From NCBI GenBank assembly GCA_950097015.1, contig CATNEN010000003.1, forward strand, positions 1,364,001 through 1,428,000: DNA of 64,000 nucleotides. Reading direction: 5' to 3'. Below, piece after piece: positions 1 to 10,348 of this stretch. The translations under genes were made by a program, and so were the position numbers. Each line of letters begins with the position of its first letter. Position 1 is the stretch's first letter. The notes beneath the pieces were generated by a model. The model searched no databases. It was not told the origin of the DNA and was given only the letters and a program-made list of their open reading frames with translations. This stretch comes from Macrostomum hystrix. Taxonomy: Eukaryota; Platyhelminthes; Macrostomidae.

Positions 1-730
1 TCATTTATACTCGTAAGTACAATTTTTAGAAATTGATTTGATGAATTGATTCTTTTTTAATATAAAATACCAAATATCCCCTGCTTTTTGCAATCCCCTC
101 GGCTGATCAGCTCAGTTTTAGACTGAGACTGGGATGACAGTATCTCTACGAAGACTCGATACTCGAAGCAAGTATGAATACTGCTCTTTCTGCAGTAAAA
201 ATACTTTGTATTTTTGTCTAACACATGAGCATAGCTACCTGAGATTTTAAGTGTCGTGTTAATTAAATCGCTGCTATATGCGATTGCTTTTCAGCTTGAG
301 GCCATTGAGAACATCTTACAATTAAAAATCCACATAGCGTTTAAGATATATAAGACAGCAAGCAATTTAATCCTTAGCGGAAAAATCTAGCTATTAAAGT
401 TGCTTGCTTTTCATAGTCTATGGCCTGAAACGGGGTCTATGGAGCAATGTGAGAATCTGCAGGCGTGCTATTAATGCTTTCCACAGAAGGAAGCCTTCGA
501 CTATTCACCCATTGACTATACGCACCAGTATATTTCTGCTCGATTCGCCTTAACATAATGTGGTTTTACCAAAGACTAAGTCATTCCTTGCACACTGTAA
601 AATGGGTTCCCACACGCTAAATCAAATAAGAATGCCACGGAGTCCCTATAGGACGAGAGGTTTTTGCATAGCGTGTCCTGATACACTTTCAAAAAGTGAA
701 AGCCTTTGTCGTGAATGTTTTACTGATTGA
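1..730. other. Non-coding flank, no gene recognised
   Basis: AT-rich sequence without a recognisable gene. Two copies of the octamer GTCTATGG lie close together at 416-423 and 435-442; this octamer otherwise marks the hairpin and transposon regions of the window. Confidence 0.6.
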
Positions 731-734
731 ACTG

Positions 735-1020
735 GCCGCAAATCATGTGTTACAAACGTGTAAACGGTCTGACTTTGAGCATCAATCTGGACGACTTTTA
801 TAGTAGTGATGAAGTCATCGTACCCTGATAACAGATGAACCTGAGTACAGTCTGAGGTAGCTCAGGCTGTGTCGATGGGACGTTACAGCTCACAGCCAGA
901 GAGTGAACATGCAGCTGGTTCTTCTAGAGGGCCTTCCAGCACCTGGCCCACGCTGGGACACAATGGCACAGTTGAACATGTCCACATACAGTCTGCGTGT
1001 CCTGCACTGAGTCCCTGGGT
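735..1020 (+). pseudogene. C0: decayed N-terminal exon of the lectin-like family C
   Basis: The translation gives CYKRVNGLTLSINLDDFY followed by a SSDEVIVP stretch, then, after a frameshift, ITDEPEY, a stop, and CRWDVTAHSQRVNMQLVLLEG-like sequence. This follows the second exon of the intact neighbours (HYC, LDDFYHRDET, VVDEP, CRWDV, LQLVLE). At least one frameshift and one in-frame stop are present, and no CTLD exons follow before gene A starts at 1506. It is a relic of a further family member upstream of the window's first intact gene. The exact ends are uncertain. Confidence 0.7.
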
Positions 1021-1505
1021 CATTAACTGCTACTAATCACAAGCCATTTTGATGTATTCTGGAAAGAAAAAAACGTTTCCTAAATTTTATAATGATTTCC
1101 ATAATATACTGTCTTTCTTAGTGGCATATGCACAGGTTGTCAATTTCAATCCAACCTTCCGGACATGCTATACCAATGAGAATTGACATTGCACATCTGT
1201 CGAGTTATGAACAATTTTTTCACATTGTACAGTTTGAAGCCACATATCTTGTGTCGATTCTGTCCAAGTAACCAAGATAAAACAAGTGCTACCGACCATC
1301 GCTCAATTCGAAAGCACAAGGCAGCCTTCGTATATAACGAAGTTCAGTCTTAACAGATTAGCATCTTGTGGCCTACCATCAACAACCTGCAATTTAGACA
1401 GTGATTTAGTCCAAAACTATGTTGAAATTACAGATGCATGTTAATTCGACAAATTAACTTTCATAACACGCAGTGTTAAATTGGACTTTGATAAAACACT
1501 TCAAA

Positions 1506-4500
1506 ATGCAACACATAGGGCACACATGGCCGATGGTGCAGATGCTGGTGCTGTTATTGGTGATTCTGGATGAAATCAACTGCACAATGGACTGCGCGCA
1601 TGCAACCCGGCCAGGTGAGTTAATAGTCGAACTCGAGCAGTTGCTCCTGTGAATGATACGTAACACCGTGATTTTGCGTTGCAGTTTCAGCTCAGCTTGC
1701 CTGGCTCACCAGGGCAGACATTGTGCGCACCTGGCAGCCGGACGGTGACTGCCAGCGGTGGCAGAATGGCCGGTCGGAGACAAACCGATTCCCAGCTGCT
1801 GTGCGGTCCGGGCCTCGGTGGCTTGTGATGCAGCTGAGGCAGCCGATGGTGCTGGATCGGGTGAGCGTGCGAGGCTGGGGTGAGTGACGCTGACCTTCAT
1901 TTGTTCTCATGACCGATGCTGAGACAGTCAGTCTGAGACAGTCAGTCTGAGACAGTGAGTCTGAGACAGTCAGTCTGAGACAGTCAGTCTGAGACAGTCA
2001 GTGTGAGACAGTCAGTCTGAGACAGTCAGTCTGAGACAGTCAGTGTGAGACAGTCAGTCTGAGACAGTCAGTCTGAGACAGTCAGTCTGAGACAGTCAGT
2101 CTGAGACAGTCAGTCTGAGACAGTCAGTCTGAGACAGTCAGTCTGAGACAGACAGTCTGAGACAGTCAGTCTGAGACAGTCAGTCTGAGACAGTCAGTCT
2201 GAGACAGACAGTCTGAGACAGTCAGTCTGAGACAGTCAGTCTGAGACAGACAGTCTGAGACAGTCAGTCTGAGACAGTCAGTCTGAGACAGTCAGTCTGA
2301 GACAGTCAGTCTGAGACAGACAGTCTGAGACAGTCAGTCTGAGACAGTCAGTCTGAGACAGACAGTCTGAGACAGTCAGTCTGAGACAGTCAGTCTGAGA
2401 CAGTCAGTCTGAGACAGTCAGTCTGAGACAGTCAGTCTGAGACAGTCAGTCTGAGACAGTCAGTCTGAGACAGTCAGTCTGAGACAGTCAGTCTGAGACA
2501 GTCAGTCTGAGACAGACAGTCTGAGACAGTCAGTCTGAGACAGTCAGTCTGAGACAGACAGTCTGAGACAGTCAGTCTGAGACAGTCAGTCTGAGACAGA
2601 CAGTCTGAGACAGTCAGTCTGAGACAGTCAGTCTGAGACAGTCAGTCTGTCAGCATGGCACTCGTGTTGCAGATGGCCAGTGGCATGCAGCAGGTGCGGT
2701 CGGCTCGCCCGTGTCGGTGGTCGGAGCCGCGAGCCTCCCGCTGGAGCTTCAGCTGGAGGATCCGTGCCGCGCCAGCTGGGAGGCCTTCGGCAGCAGCGAC
2801 CGCTGGAGGCAGCTCGGAGGTAGTGTTGCAAAGGTACGAGAAGCTCATCAACAATATCCGGTCGAATGAGAAAATCAGAACAGCGTCACCTGCCATTTCA
2901 GACTCTTATTTCCTTTCTTCGCCTGAGTAGTCAGAGCTCGCTGAGCTGGCAGGCCATTGGTCTCATTGGTGAGTCGAACTTGTTGGTTTGCAAGAGAAAT
3001 TCAAGTAAATGAGTCTGAATTTTTCACTTTGCAGGTCAACACCCTATGATTGAGGTGAACCTGTCGCTGTCTCAAGGCCTGTACCGCAGCTACGGCCTGA
3101 CTGTCAGCATGGCTGCCCAAATCAAATTGGAATTCTACGTCAACAGCTGCGGTAGTGGACAGCCGGTTTGCTGGCTTCGAGACGCTGTCGGTAACTTTAG
3201 TGTCGATGCTCGGCAGGTGAGTTGCCTGTATCGCACAGTGATTCAGTTTATTTAGGAAATAAAAGTACATATACATCGTTCTATTGTAACTCTGTTTTAA
3301 GCTTGGTTCCGTTGAAACTTTAAATGGAGTTCGGACGCACAAGTTTGAGCTAGCTACTCAAAGCGTGTTTCATGACAGTCTTATGCAGTGCGGTTGGAAC
3401 GCAGACGGACCAGTTCTGCTTGAGGAGCTGCTGCTGTTCGAAGGTAAAAATAGTTAATTTATTTGTTTCAGGATTTTAGGAGAACTCTTCTTCGCATCTT
3501 ATTGCAGTTCAAACAACAAGCCTAAATCTGTCAGTCACGCACGTCTTGGTTGCCGGGCTTTCAGTTGTTGTGAGCGTCACCTCAGACTCGTTTCCCGAGA
3601 CCCAGCATCACTGCTTCATCCGGTCTCAGAGCATCCGGACTCAGAGAAAACTGAGCATTGATAGCTTGGTAGTTGTCATATTTCTTTGTAAAGCTTTCTA
3701 TTTATTTTCAAATTCGTAGCTAAGTAGCCATGGCAACATTTTAGGTGAAATCGGCAATGAAAGACAAAAACCATCGCTCTGTGTTCCGGGTTCGAACTGC
3801 GTTCAAGTTCCACGTCGCGGCAGCTGATGCCAAGGCTGAAATTTTCTGCACGGGCAACGCCGTCTCTGATCCGAGGCTTGACAGGGGCGTCAGCGCGAGG
3901 CAGAACATTTCTCGGGTCAGCGGTGAGACCGCTTGAGTTTTTTAGCCTATTCAATTACCTAATAAGCATATTGATTACACTCTTTTTCTCAGTGAATAAC
4001 ATCAGTTTTCTATAAAATGCATCCCGCAGAGCCGTGCCTGACGGCCATCCACCTGGGCCCGAGTCGTCACTGGCAGGTGGGAGAGACCAGGAACATCTCC
4101 GTGACCTCCAGCCAGTGCAGCATCTGGAATGTGAGCCACACCTGCTGGCTGGAGCTGCTGACAGGTGCCGCACCTGTGCCGCTTCTGAACGTGAAAGTGA
4201 GTGCTGAGCACTGCAATGAGCAGCTTTGAGAAGCCCGACTCAAACTGTGTACAACGCACTCCCATTTCAGCAAGGCGAGTTCATCAGCACACACGAACTG
4301 CAGGTGAGCGAAGCCATGGCTCCAGGAGGCTGGAAAGTTCGGTGCAGCGTCAACCAGTCCGGAGTTGTCTACCCGGACTCTGAGAGCGATTCCAGAGCGA
4401 GTCCAGCCGTGTTCGGTGAGCCGGGGAGCTCTGCGCCTTGCAGCTCGTTTCGAAGCTGTTTAGAAAATTCTATTTTACTAAATCAGGGGATCAGAGCTCG

Positions 4501-6285
4501 GAACGGAATTTCAACTCTTCCCCATCGCTGTTTTGCGTTTCTGCTTCAGGAGAGTCCGACAGGGCTGGCATCAAGCTGTCAGCTGAGAGAGACTGCGCTG
4601 GAATCCTTCGGGTTCAGGTGAGCGAATGGAATCAAGTTCGCTGGCCGCCCGTGTCCAACGTCACCTGCAGCATCTTATTCAGCATGGACATGTGGCTGTC
4701 GAGACTGGTAGGCGCTTGACTGACAATGTCGATTTCTCCACACTTTTGCACTGCTTGCTTTGCAATTTGAGTCCCTCAATGAACTCACTGACGCTGCACA
4801 AATCTTTCAACCATTTTGGACTCCAGCGAGAAGTGGCCATGCACACCGATGGGCGAGGCTCTTGGAGCTCTGAAGCTGTCTTTGCGTGGAACGCATCGCT
4901 GCAAGGGCTCATTGTGCAGTGTGTGGCCTCGCAGCTGTACTATGGAGAGTTGGTATTCCGGACGGTCGCTAAGGTGCCTGTGAGCAATGAAAATTGCATT
5001 TGTAAGTGATCCTTCTTGTTTGTACTTTTACTGGCGCTTGCTTTGACTGTCTGCAGTTATAACTTTTTTATAACTTGGGTTCGCTTTTTATATATTTTTT
5101 CAGGCGTAAGAAGCAAGGTATTGATATATTTCTCCGTGGCAGCAGTAGCTTTGATAATCTTTATTATCGCAGCCCTCGTTATTGTTACACATCAGATTAC
5201 TCTCAGAAGCGTAAGTAAGATCATTTATTTCGTTGTTTTTAGGGGTTGTCCAATTAAACAAAATTAATTGTTTCTTACCAATCATTAAAACAATGAGGCT
5301 GCGTCTCAAATTAATGCGGCCTCATCAAGAAGTCTTTATCTGCGGCTCCTCCCTCTGTTCTTTAAAACACATTAACGACAGATGTCGTCAAAAACCTAAA
5401 GAAACCATAACACGCATGGAACTGACCAGCGAGACATTGCGACCAGCAAGACTAAATGTCCCCCTATCAAGAAATTTACCACGCACAATGTTTCGCGTCC
5501 AAGTAGAGTGCGAAGTTCATTATTTCAGGTGGAATCGGTCCGTTAATTTTCCTATCAATTCTATCAATTTTATCTATCAATCTATCAATCAATTCTATCA
5601 ATCTATCAATTCCTATCAAGATCAATTCTATCTTTTGCTGTCACAAAAGTACAAAAGTATTAATACTTTCGTTCCTCTCATTCTCGCGGTGCAAGCAATG
5701 TGGTTTTAGAACCATCCTTAAAGCGAAAGTCTCTTCTCTATATGAACTAAAATAAGCACATTTAGAATTGAGGGGGTTCGATTCCAGATTCCATTGAAAA
5801 ATGTGTCCTTTAGCAAGACACTCAACTCTGCATTGCTTCAGTTCACCCAGCTGTTATAAGGGAACCAGCATTAGCGGGGAAATTGAGGATGGGTGTGGCG
5901 TCCACCCAGTCCATGGACTGTGCCATAGGCTGCAGGTCTAGTTGAAATTATGCATGTGTAATCAATAGATTTATTCTTTTTTTGACCCCATAATCATTAG
6001 GCAATATAAGTAAATATATTACCAGTTACAGTTTACAATTGCTGAATACTTGCACTATTAATAACTTTCAAACTGCAGGTGAGGCCAGCATTAACCACAG
6101 TCCAGCAAAGTATGCCAGAACAAATGGAACATGCTGTTCCAATGGAAGAAATTAGAGGCACCGCTGAAAGCTACCCCTACGATAATCCAACCAGCGCCCG
6201 AGGCACTCAGGACTCTCAGGCCTACGAGCGAATCTCCGACGGAGGTGTGAGGCCAATGTCTCCTTACATCAACTTGCTGAATTAG
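1506..6285 (+). CDS. Gene A: type I membrane receptor with discoidin-like N-terminal module and repeated beta-sandwich modules
   Basis: Thirteen exons join in phase: 1506-1614, 1685-1879, 2646-2819, 3035-3216, 3302-3443, 3508-3668, 3745-3922, 4030-4196, 4271-4415, 4550-4707, 4827-5001, 5104-5210, 6079-6285. They encode 699 residues. Residues 1-25 are a signal peptide (MVQMLVLLLVIL core). Exons 2-3 encode a Trp/Cys-rich module (RWLVMQLRQP, VSVRGW, DPCRASWEAF) reminiscent of F5/8 type C domains. Later exons encode two-cysteine beta-sandwich modules with many N-glycosylation sites (CSIWNVSHTCW, CSVNQSG). Exon 12-13 gives a helix (VAAVALIIFIIAALVIV). The tail has tyrosines in AYERI and SPYINL; the latter fits the ITIM-type pattern S-x-Y-x-x-L. 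Intron 2 holds a 14-bp minisatellite. Gene B is its paralogue. An extracellular recognition role is inferred; the ligand is unknown. Confidence 0.8.
1917..2650 (+). repeat. 14-bp minisatellite in gene A intron 2
   Basis: About 50 tandem copies of GAGACAGTCAGTCT with variants GACAGACAGTCT and GTGTGAGACAGT. The last units supply the splice acceptor of exon 3 (CAG before TCTGTCAGC). The same array occupies the same intron in gene B and lies before the A' relic, so it predates or was copied with the gene family. Confidence 0.95.
5765..5960 (+). mobile_element. SINE-2 copy, degenerate head
   Basis: Contains the GGTTCGATTC B-box-like motif and the body GGGTGTGGCGTCCACCCAGT plus AGGCTGCAG that recur at 48697 and, inverted, at 7930. 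It lies in the last intron of gene A. Confidence 0.7.
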
Positions 6286-7900
6286 GGGTGACTAGACAAG
6301 TGTTTTTGAGTTTGCGCAACATGATATTTATTGTAAAAACGGAGAAAACGTATCTGATGAAAATATTTAAATTTTTGTAATTATAAGTTAAGGAAGCGGA
6401 ATATTAAGCTACCGACCGATAACTGCACTACACAATCAGGGTTGATATACTCAGTGTGAGAATCATGATGAGACTTTAGCAAGGCAGAAAATATTTATTT
6501 GCTCATGGCCCATTTTAGCTACTTAGTAGCCAGAATTGAGTAGCAGTTTGCGAGTTTTAATTCCAAAAATGCGAAAAATCTCGCCACGTTCCGTACCTGC
6601 CTAGCTTGGCGTTGTCAACGAGGCGAAAGACAATAAAATAAAAGTAATATCAATGAACAAAAAGAACAAAACAAAAAAATCCGTTAAAGAGCATTTCCTG
6701 GAGCTTCTGGGAATAGTTTGAATGATTGTGATGATTTTCTCCTGATGAAAAAGTTTTGAATTTTTTTTAACTTAATTTTGAAATATTTCGTACAATGAAC
6801 TTTGAACAATGAACTTATGAACTTATGAACAAAAATTATTATACAATGAACTTATTATCAATGCCAGTTGATAATAACACTGGCGGATTATCCTGTTATG
6901 CTTTTTTTTTATCAAACTGAATTCTTTGAAGCCCGCTGCTAAAAATAGCTCTTTAAACAATGAACATGCATTGTGTTTTTACTTAGGAAAAGTTAATAGC
7001 GATGCACACTAAAATTAGATTTGTACCCCAGTCGCAGAAATTAGGTGCAGCTTTTTGTTGGCTGGATGTCTCTCTCTTTATTGTACTTTGTTTTATCTTG
7101 TGTTTGGTGTACCGTTGAGTGCTTATTTTGGTTTTGAACGCACAACCATGTTTGATGTTTGATTGTACACACTTCAGGTTTAATAATTTTTTTAAATTCC
7201 TAACTTGCAGTCTTACAGTCCACCTAATTAAATAACATTTATCTTTCACGCGGAGGACGTACATTCTAACCGCCGTTGTACAGGTGGTTAAGGATTTCTA
7301 CCACCCAGACTGAAGGTTTTTCCACGGTTTTTCCTTAGTTTGGTTCCATATTGCTTTGCTTTTAACCTCGAATATTAATTGGCCAAATTAGGACAGAACT
7401 GCAAAAAATAAATTTTCGATTTTTAGCAATTTGGATAGTCTTCCCTATTAAGAAGTCTGCTCCATACTCAACACGACTCAACAAACATCGGTAAGCTCGT
7501 GCTGTTTCGTTACTCTATACATTATAGTGAGGGATCTCAATAAGGACCTGAATCAGAATGATAGAAATTGGGTTGGCGGGAGAAACTCAATTTTATCTGA
7601 TGCTTTTCAGTAATTAACAGTCGTTGGGTAAATTATTGGGTAAATTGAGGTCTTGGAGAGATCTTGAGGTCTTGAAGCGGTAGCAACTACGGTAGGTTGT
7701 TCGAACTTCGATTGATCAAGTTAAGTTTAAGCACTCGTGTTACGAAATATTTTTCCAGAGGCTAACAAACAATAAGATACAAATCTTCAATGACGCAAGT
7801 AAGTGCATGGATGCGATACGAGAGCTCTTTAAATGGCCTCTGAAAGATTTTTCATATGAGGACTTTGTAAAAAACAACCTCAGATGCATCGGACACAAAA
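6286..7900. other. Intergenic, no gene recognised
   Basis: AT-rich sequence downstream of gene A, which presumably holds its 3' untranslated region (AATAAA-like hexamers are present). Short direct repeats of ATGAACTTATGA near 6800-6850. No supported coding sequence. Confidence 0.5.
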
Positions 7901-7929
7901 GCACAGATTTATAATTTACAATAATGATT

Positions 7930-8220
7930 CAACCAGCCCTCATTGGGCCACACGTGCAACAGAAAGCACAGCCACAGCTATTGCGCGGCGCATTTGAAGA
8001 CTGCTTGCGACAGTTCAGTCCTTGGACTGGGGGGACGCCACACCCACCTTCAACTACCCAAGCTGATGCTGAGTACACATTTGACAGCTGGGTGATGTAT
8101 AGCAATGCAGAGTTAGTGTCTTGCAAAAGGATACAAATTGTTCGAGTGGAGTCGGGAATCGAACCCTCGACTTTCAAGACGTTTCAACCTCTAACTACCA
8201 GGCCCCATCAATGTAGCGTT
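7930..8220 (-). mobile_element. SINE-2 copy with tRNA-like head, inverted
   Basis: Read on the minus strand, a tRNA-like head (GTAGTTAGAGG, then GGTTCGATTCC) is followed by the shared SINE-2 body with GGTGTGGCGTCC and the AGTCCAAGGACTG stretch. Full-length relatives lie at 48697-48990, with heads at 38086, 47225 and 53470. Confidence 0.75.
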
Positions 8221-9456
8221 CGAAGCAGAATCGCTGCAGCTGTCCTGCATGGGTCACAAGTGATGGATTTGATTTTTAGAGCTTGAATCTGCCATCACCT
8301 CAATTCAAGTTACATGCAGGCTTTCAACAACTTTTAACGAACTGAAAACCTTGCGTCTTTGTTTTTTAGTAGTCCCTTAAACTAATTCTGGCCTACTGAA
8401 AACTTACTGCTGGTATTTAACAATCATTTCGAAAAAAATAAACTTGCAGATGTCGCAGATGTCGCATATGTCAAGAGAAGTATGTGTTATTACGGGCTGC
8501 TGCAGGATGATCGGACGTGTTTTGTTAGCATTTATTGGGCTTCTAGGATTTGTAAACATGTAAGCCTACTCATGATTATGAATATCATTCATTATATTAT
8601 TTGCATGAGTTTTATTTTTTTGTTTAAATTTTTTTCATTTTCGTTTTCCAAAAATTTTACTCAAATTTGGTAAAGGCATTTTGTCACATGTCGATATTCC
8701 AACAAAAACAAGTCAAACAGACTTAGACTTCTCCTCAGGCAAATATAGATTTTTTTGCAGAGAGACCACTTTATTACCATGGATGAATGAACAGAATGGA
8801 TTGCTATTCTGGCTCTGGCTATTTTCGTTTTTGACTCTTTTGCATCCGGTTCCCCCCCCCGTGCCTTTTCATTGGTTGATGATTGCCATAGACAATTTTC
8901 GGCCTTCGCCCCTTTCTTTCGATGCACAAACGCAAAGAACAGATTTTATTGTAGACGAATCGACTCTCGAATCGTGCTTGTAGGTCTTCCCCCTTTATTT
9001 CAAAACACGAGCGAAAGCAACTGAGAATTTAAAGTAGACAAATCGACTGATTCGTGCTTAGAGTAATATAGAATCTGTGGTTTACTCACTGTTTATTTTA
9101 CTTTTATCACTACCATGCCTAATGGCTCAAAGTGCTACTGTGCTGCACTAGAATGTCTGTCCAAGTCAGGGATGCGGGACGACACTGGAGTGAATATCAG
9201 CTTCTTTTCTTTTCGTGTCAAATCTCCACTTCAACTGACCGAATGGATGAGCAATGTGAAGATGGCATCGCAGTTTGTCTTGACAAAGAGCTCAGTATTG
9301 TGTTCCGACTCTAATTTCATATGATTTAATCATTCTAACAGTCTGTTCTCATCGTTACTGGTATCGTATATGTGTGTTGTTTTCCTGTTCCAGAGAAGTA
9401 AGTACAAGTAACCAGAGAATAACGAGCGCTCGATAATCTCTGCAAGTAAACCGACA

Positions 9457-9701
9457 TTGACATATAACCAAGTGTGCGTAAACGTCTCAAGCTCGTGTAT
9501 AGTTTATGGCCCAAAGACCATCAAAGAAATAGATTGAAGTGTGCAGTAAATTCCGCAACTGTGCGGTAAATGATACTCCACTTGATCTCCGTGCCATCCC
9601 TCTTCTGAGCTACTATGCAGTAAATCCCAGACGGGTATTGTCTATGGGCCGAAGGAGCTGGTCTTGCGCACACACACTTGGTCATAAATCAATGCACTTA
9701 T
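9457..9701. mobile_element. Short TIR element, copy 1
   Basis: Bounded by imperfect inverted ends (ACCAAGTGTGCG ... ACACACTTGGTC). A second copy, with near-identical interior, lies at about 23985-24225. It encodes no protein. It is nested inside the 8778-9968 transposon. Confidence 0.7.
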
Positions 9702-9792
9702 GCTAGGCTTCCTAGTGCGTAAATAGTCTATGGCACTCGTGCGCTGCGCGCACTCGTGTCAAGACTATTTACGCACTCGGAAGCCTAGCATA
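9702..9792. repeat. Hairpin element with GTCTATGGCACTCGTG loop
   Basis: Arms TTATGCTAGGCTTCC and AGTGCGTAAATAGTCT are repeated in inverted order to the right; the loop is ATGGCACTCGTG with a GCGCTGCGCGC palindrome. The same loop word occurs in the hairpin at 26413-26489, whose stem is unrelated. Confidence 0.75.
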
Positions 9793-10348
9793 AATCTACC
9801 ATTCTCAGTTCTTTGCGCTTGTGCATCGAAAGAAAGGGGCGAAGGCCGAAAATTGTCTATGGCAATCATCAACCAATGAATAGGCACGGGGGGGAACCGG
9901 ATGCAAAAGAGTCAAAAACGAAAATAGACAGAGCCAGAATAGCAATCCAGTCTATTCATTCATCCATGTTTATTACCCCCAAGGAAAGACCTCTCGAGGG
10001 TATTTCCAATACCCATTGCCTATTTCACGATAGCTCCCAAACCAAATGACCGATTTTCATTAAAGCCCACCATTTGTCTGGTTCCCACCAAAAGCCCATC
10101 GAATATCTCGACGATATCGATGTTTTGTGATTTTTCATCAAGCTGTCTCATCGGATAGGGCGAAAGATTTTTTGTCAACAAATGCATGGCGATTCGTTGA
10201 ATATTTGAAGAGTTAAAGATAATAAAAAATTGGGTTCTTAAAATTCCAGCCCTGGTCTCTGTACTAATAACAGCTAAAAAGGGCTGTATTATTCAAAAAT
10301 GATTGCAGCTTATTTGAAGGTTTCCTAATGTAAAATTGCTTTTTTTAG

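Larger units (their letters stand above)
8778..9968. mobile_element. 1.19-kb non-autonomous DNA transposon with ~165-bp TIRs and 8-bp target duplication
   Basis: The left arm 8778-8943 and right arm 9803-9968 are inverted copies of each other, starting CATGGATGAATGAA. Both flanks carry TTTATTAC (8770-8777 and 9969-9976), an 8-bp target-site duplication as made by hAT or P superfamily transposases. No transposase is encoded. The interior holds other nested elements: a P-type terminal sequence at 9063-9079, a second element at 9457-9701 and a hairpin at 9702-9792. Each arm contains one GTCTATGG octamer. Confidence 0.85.

Noticed and set aside
2931-2968. Extra exon in gene A (TCAGAGCTCGCTGAG...)
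   Set aside because: It has splice-like ends, but no acceptor choice keeps the frame; exon 3 joins 3035 directly in phase 1.
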